A stretch of DNA of 64,000 bases from Catonella sp963545085 (lineage in GTDB: Bacteria > Bacillota > Clostridia > Lachnospirales > Lachnospiraceae): assembly GCA_963545085.1 (NCBI GenBank), contig CAUUHV010000001.1:160224-224223 (forward strand), given 5' to 3'. Position 1 is the stretch's first letter. Every line of letters begins with the position of its first letter. Positions 61,438 to 64,000 of the stretch are shown here, one piece after another. The translations under genes were made by a program, and so were the position numbers. The notes under the pieces are model-generated. The model worked only from the letters and a program-made list of their open reading frames with translations, made no database searches and was not told where the DNA came from.

Positions 61438-61812
61438 ATGGCTAAAAAACCTGTTTTTAAAAAGAGGAAGATAAGGCTTAAAAACTCTAAGGATTCGGGG
61501 CTGAATTTTTCGGCAAAAGCTGTTGCCGCGGAGAGCGTCATATCCATTTTATGCGGAGTGATATCGCTTATAGCCTTTCTGGCACTTTCCGCCGATTCCG
61601 CATATTACGAGGGCAAGACCGCGGTAACGACAGGAATATACGGTATGATTTTTTTTGCCGTGTCCATAACGGGATTTGTACTTGCTCTCGGAACCTTCAA
61701 AAGAGACGATGTGGCAATGAAGCTTTCCATAATAGGAGCTGCCGTAAATGCCGTAGCGGTAATCATTTATCTCATTTTATATGCCTACGGACTTGTGATA
61801 GGAATGATGTGA
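61438..61812 (+). CDS. DUF6142-like small membrane protein
   Basis: A 124-residue protein from ATG 61438 (GACGAGG at 61425-61431; an ATG at 61423 overlaps capD). A basic N terminus (AKKPVFKKRKIRLKNSKDSG) is followed by three membrane helices, with a short charged loop (GTFKRDDVAMKL). It resembles DUF6142. Its function is unknown; being last in the metK-polysaccharide operon suggests an envelope role. Confidence 0.65.
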   Translation: MAKKPVFKKRKIRLKNSKDSGLNFSAKAVAAESVISILCGVISLIAFLALSADSAYYEGKTAVTTGIYGMIFFAVSITGFVLALGTFKRDDVAMKLSIIGAAVNAVAVIIYLILYAYGLVIGMM

Positions 61813-62039
61813 ATAATTTGAGCAAAAATAAGGACAGCAAATGCGCTGTCCTTAAAAAAAGAGAGGAGTGGTCGAGGCTCTCGCCTGCGACCTGCAAATG
61901 AAAAAAGTAAATCTATACAAAAATGGGGAATCAGCAAAACCAAAAAGCTTTATCAGTCAGGTATTATTTTTATTACCTTTCCCTCATCTGATGATGCTAT
62001 TGTAAAATAGAAATGTGAATTGGGTTTGTATTAAAATTG

Positions 62040-62057
62040 AACATTCTGTTAACATTC
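62040..62057 (+). promoter_or_regulatory. candidate OmpR-type regulator site
   Basis: AACATTC occurs twice (62040-62046, 62051-62057) with an 11-base period, the spacing used by OmpR-family dimers. It lies 67 bases upstream of the -35 box of the response regulator gene. Confidence 0.35.
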
Positions 62058-62123
62058 CGATAATATCAAATTTCATATTCTTCTTTTGTCCTTATTTCAA
62101 CATAAAATCGTAAGAATAATTTA

Positions 62124-62153
62124 AAGACAACAGCTGAAAAATCGTGTTATACT
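62124..62153 (+). promoter_or_regulatory. promoter of the response regulator gene
   Basis: AAGACA (62124-62129) and TATACT (62148-62153), 18-base spacer, 31 bases before ATG 62184. Confidence 0.5.
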
Positions 62154-62183
62154 GACACATATAGACTTGGGAGGCTTTATATT

Positions 62184-62897
62184 ATGGAAGAAAAAGCGAA
62201 AATTCTTGTAGTGGATGACGATAAAGAAATAGCCGATTTGGTTGAAATACATCTTGTAAGCGAAGGATACAGGGTAAGAAAGGCAAACGACGCTGTTACC
62301 GGGCTTGAAATCTTAAAAGCGGATCCTGAAATTTCACTTGCCATACTCGATATAATGATGCCCGGCATGGACGGTTTGTCCATGGTAAAAAAAATGAGGG
62401 AAACAAATCGTATTCCTATAATAATGCTTTCAGCAAAATCTACCGATTTGGATAAAATAATAGGACTCGGAAACGGAGCGGACGATTATGTAACCAAGCC
62501 GTTCAATCCGCTTGAGCTTACGGCAAGAGTTAAGGCGGGACTAAGAAGATATACGGAATTTAATCCCGGAGAAACGGCTTTGGAGGGCGGTACGGAAGAG
62601 GTTATAGAGGTAGGCTCATTATACATAAACAGGACGACAAGAGAAGTAAAGGCTTATGATAAAGAGGCGAAGCTTACTCCTATAGAATATGATATACTCT
62701 GTCTTTTGGCGGCTAATCCCGGCAGAGTATTTTCTACAGATGATATTTTTACAAAGGTATGGAATGAGAAGGCTTTTGAAGGAAATAACACCGTTATGGT
62801 ACATATCAGAAGGCTTAGAGAAAAAATAGAAGTGGATCCCAGAAACGCGAAAATAATAAAGACAGTATGGGGAGTGGGATATAAGATTGAAAAATAA
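62184..62897 (+). CDS. OmpR/VanR-family response regulator
   Basis: A 237-residue regulator: receiver domain (1-120) with VVDDDKEIADLVEIHL, phospho-acceptor Asp in LAILDIMMPGMDGL and Lys in DDYVTKPFNPLELTAR, then a winged-helix domain (135-237, ATPIEYDILCLLA-like LTPIEYDILCLLAANPGRV and RRLREKIEVDP). The closest family is VanR-like. GGGAGG precedes ATG 62184. The target genes are unknown. Confidence 0.93.
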   Translation: MEEKAKILVVDDDKEIADLVEIHLVSEGYRVRKANDAVTGLEILKADPEISLAILDIMMPGMDGLSMVKKMRETNRIPIIMLSAKSTDLDKIIGLGNGADDYVTKPFNPLELTARVKAGLRRYTEFNPGETALEGGTEEVIEVGSLYINRTTREVKAYDKEAKLTPIEYDILCLLAANPGRVFSTDDIFTKVWNEKAFEGNNTVMVHIRRLREKIEVDPRNAKIIKTVWGVGYKIEK

Positions 62898-64000
62898 GTT
62901 AATAGGCGGCATAAGAGCAAAAACACTTCTCTACGCCTTTATTTCTATTATTCTTGCTTTTGTGACAACTGCTTCGGTGACGGTCGGTATATTTTTTTTC
63001 AGAAATGCTTTAGGAAATATCGGGACCGGAACTTCGATTCCCCAAAGCGGAGAAACGTTAGTTCAGAGAGAGAACGGGAAGTTTTCGCCGGAAAATTTTA
63101 TGCCGGAGAGCAGAAGCGAAAGATTTAATGAAAACGCAAGGATAAGGCTTAGGGAGGATAAAAGAATTACATGGGCCTTTGCGGCAATTGTAGCGGTTAT
63201 TTTTCTGTTCTTTTTTACCGTCTATTTTTTGCTTTTAAGCAAGAAAATGATGGATTCGCTCGGAGAGCTCAGTAAAGGAATAGGTGAAATTTCAAGCGGA
63301 AATTTCGATGTAGCTTTTACGATAAGAAGCGATGACGAGCTTTCATATATGGCTGAGGGTCTTAATCGCACTATTGTTGAATTGAAAAAAATAATCGCGA
63401 AAGAAAGAGACGAGGAGAACGGAAGAAAAGAATTTATAACAAGTATCGCTCATGACTTAAGAACTCCGCTCACCTCCGTAATAGGATATTTACAGCTTGT
63501 AATGGCGGGAGCCGAAAGCGGTGACGAAAATCCGGAATCAAAAAGAAGAAACGATTACGCGCGTATAGCCTATGATAAGGCAATGAGGCTTCAAAGGCTT
63601 ATTGAGGATTTATTTTCTTATACTAAAACGGATTCGGCGGAAATGATACTCCATTTGGATGAAATAGATATGGTAAAGCTTATGGAGCAGCTTATTGATG
63701 AATGCTATCCGAGTATACAGGACGCGGATCTTCAGGTGGAATTCAGTAAAACCTCGGAAGCAATGCCGGTAGTTCTTGACGGGGAGCTTATGGCGAGAGC
63801 TATAGCGAATCTGCTTACAAACGCTATAAAGTACGGTAAAGATGGAAAAAAGCTTGTAGTGGAGCTTGAAAGAGAAAATCCGAGGTCGGATTTGAAAATA
63901 AGAATAATAAATTACGGCAGGATAATTCCGAAGGAAGATATCGGTCACATTTTCGACAAGTTTTACAGAGTGGATGAGTCGCGTTCTTCGGAAACCGGAG
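62887..64000 (+). CDS. VanS-like sensor histidine kinase (3' cut by window)
   Basis: The frame opens at TTG 62887, overlapping the response regulator by 11 bases, and runs past the window end. It has a first membrane helix (about 12-38, LLYAFISIILAFVTTASVTV), a short extracytoplasmic segment (about 40-95), a second helix (about 97-118), HAMP, HisKA with FITSIAHDLRTPLTSVIGYL (phospho-His) and the start of HATPase_c (NLLTNAIKYG N-box, KIRIINYG). It phosphorylates the adjacent regulator. An antisense frame at the end is a shadow. Confidence 0.92.
   Translation, partial: MKNKLIGGIRAKTLLYAFISIILAFVTTASVTVGIFFFRNALGNIGTGTSIPQSGETLVQRENGKFSPENFMPESRSERFNENARIRLREDKRITWAFAAIVAVIFLFFFTVYFLLLSKKMMDSLGELSKGIGEISSGNFDVAFTIRSDDELSYMAEGLNRTIVELKKIIAKERDEENGRKEFITSIAHDLRTPLTSVIGYLQLVMAGAESGDENPESKRRNDYARIAYDKAMRLQRLIEDLFSYTKTDSAEMILHLDEIDMVKLMEQLIDECYPSIQDADLQVEFSKTSEAMPVVLDGELMARAIANLLTNAIKYGKDGKKLVVELERENPRSDLKIRIINYGRIIPKEDIGHIFDKFYRVDESRSSETG

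Larger units (their letters stand above)
61813..62183. other. intergenic region before the two-component system
   Basis: Contains a 9-bp stem AAGGACAGC/GCTGTCCTT (61829-61853) without a plus-strand U-run, a hairpin GGTCGAGGC/GCCTGCGACC (about 61868-61890), direct repeats at 62040-62057 and the promoter at 62124-62153. A 37-codon frame at 61899 has no ribosome binding site. Confidence 0.5.

Noticed and set aside
61829..61853. Intrinsic terminator after the DUF6142-like gene
   Set aside because: The stem AAGGACAGC/GCTGTCCTT is followed by A residues, not a T-run, on the plus strand.
61899..62012. A 37-codon open frame (ATGAAAAAAGTAAATC...)
   Set aside because: No ribosome binding site, no conserved features, and it lies in a gap with hairpin remnants.

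Overview
The window is 64 kb of dense bacterial chromosome with a low-to-moderate GC content, strong AGGAGG-type ribosome binding sites, frequent ATA/AGA codons and several TTG/GTG starts. The gene set (RicT, YaaR, MecA, AbrB, SufU, VanR-like regulator, QueT, Dps, a Gram-positive Tad locus without secretin) points to a Firmicute of class Clostridia; the Flp1-type pilin and the DUF5702-, DUF6382-, DUF6142- and DUF5662-like proteins resemble those of Lachnospiraceae and relatives. I saw no rRNA, tRNA, CRISPR array, prophage or insertion sequence.

Layout. 1-5.5 kb: a replication/tRNA/rRNA-modification block in the same order as the Bacillus subtilis yaaO-abrB region (decarboxylase, nucleotide kinase, yaaR, holB, ricT, trmN6-like, rsmI, then abrB on the other strand), but with a guanylate-kinase-like protein where tmk sits in Bacillus. 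5.8-7.9 kb: a chemoreceptor. 8.2-13.3 kb: sufCBDSU Fe-S assembly operon. 13.5-13.6 kb: a 52-residue orphan protein. 14-23.3 kb: a Tad/Flp type IVb pilus operon (TadZ-like, CpaF ATPase, TadB, TadC with an ectodomain, Flp1 pilin, DUF5702-like, TadE-like with Cys/His modules, prepilin peptidase, TadE-like, FHA protein). 23.4-32 kb: metabolic and envelope genes (alpha/beta hydrolase, murG, HIT, flavodoxin-SCP2, rhomboid, dps, mtnN, a broken secreted amidase, pgi). 32.2-34.5 kb: rpmG-secE-nusG-rplK-rplA, without rplJL. 34.6-43.3 kb: MATE, asnS, GGDEF, queT with a preQ1-I-like riboswitch, a class A PBP, a DUF1858 protein and mecA. 43.8-45.9 kb: a protein kinase fused to a TadZ/MinD-like domain plus a CpaB-like membrane protein, probably the missing Tad parts. 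46-53.9 kb: GH18 protein, DEAD-box helicase, sua5-ywlE-rpiB (same order as Bacillus ywlC-E-F), DUF402, LD-carboxypeptidase, DUF5662. 54-61.8 kb: a zinc-ribbon/LRR membrane protein, then a SAM-I riboswitch-led operon metK-Wzy/WaaL-like-CapD-like-DUF6142. 62.2-64 kb: a VanRS-like two-component system cut by the window end.

The most interesting system-level signal is a possible phospho-controlled Tad machine: the Tad operon ends in an FHA-domain protein (a phosphothreonine reader), and 20 kb away a Hanks-type kinase is fused to a degenerate TadZ-like ATPase next to a CpaB-like protein. Other points for a second look are a secreted amidase gene with two in-frame TAG codons, a YwlE-like phosphatase lacking its catalytic arginine, a 26-bp repeat found only in divergent promoter regions, and a pair of related complex palindromes between the MATE gene and asnS.

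All calls rest on reading the sequence and recalling protein families; no database search was run.
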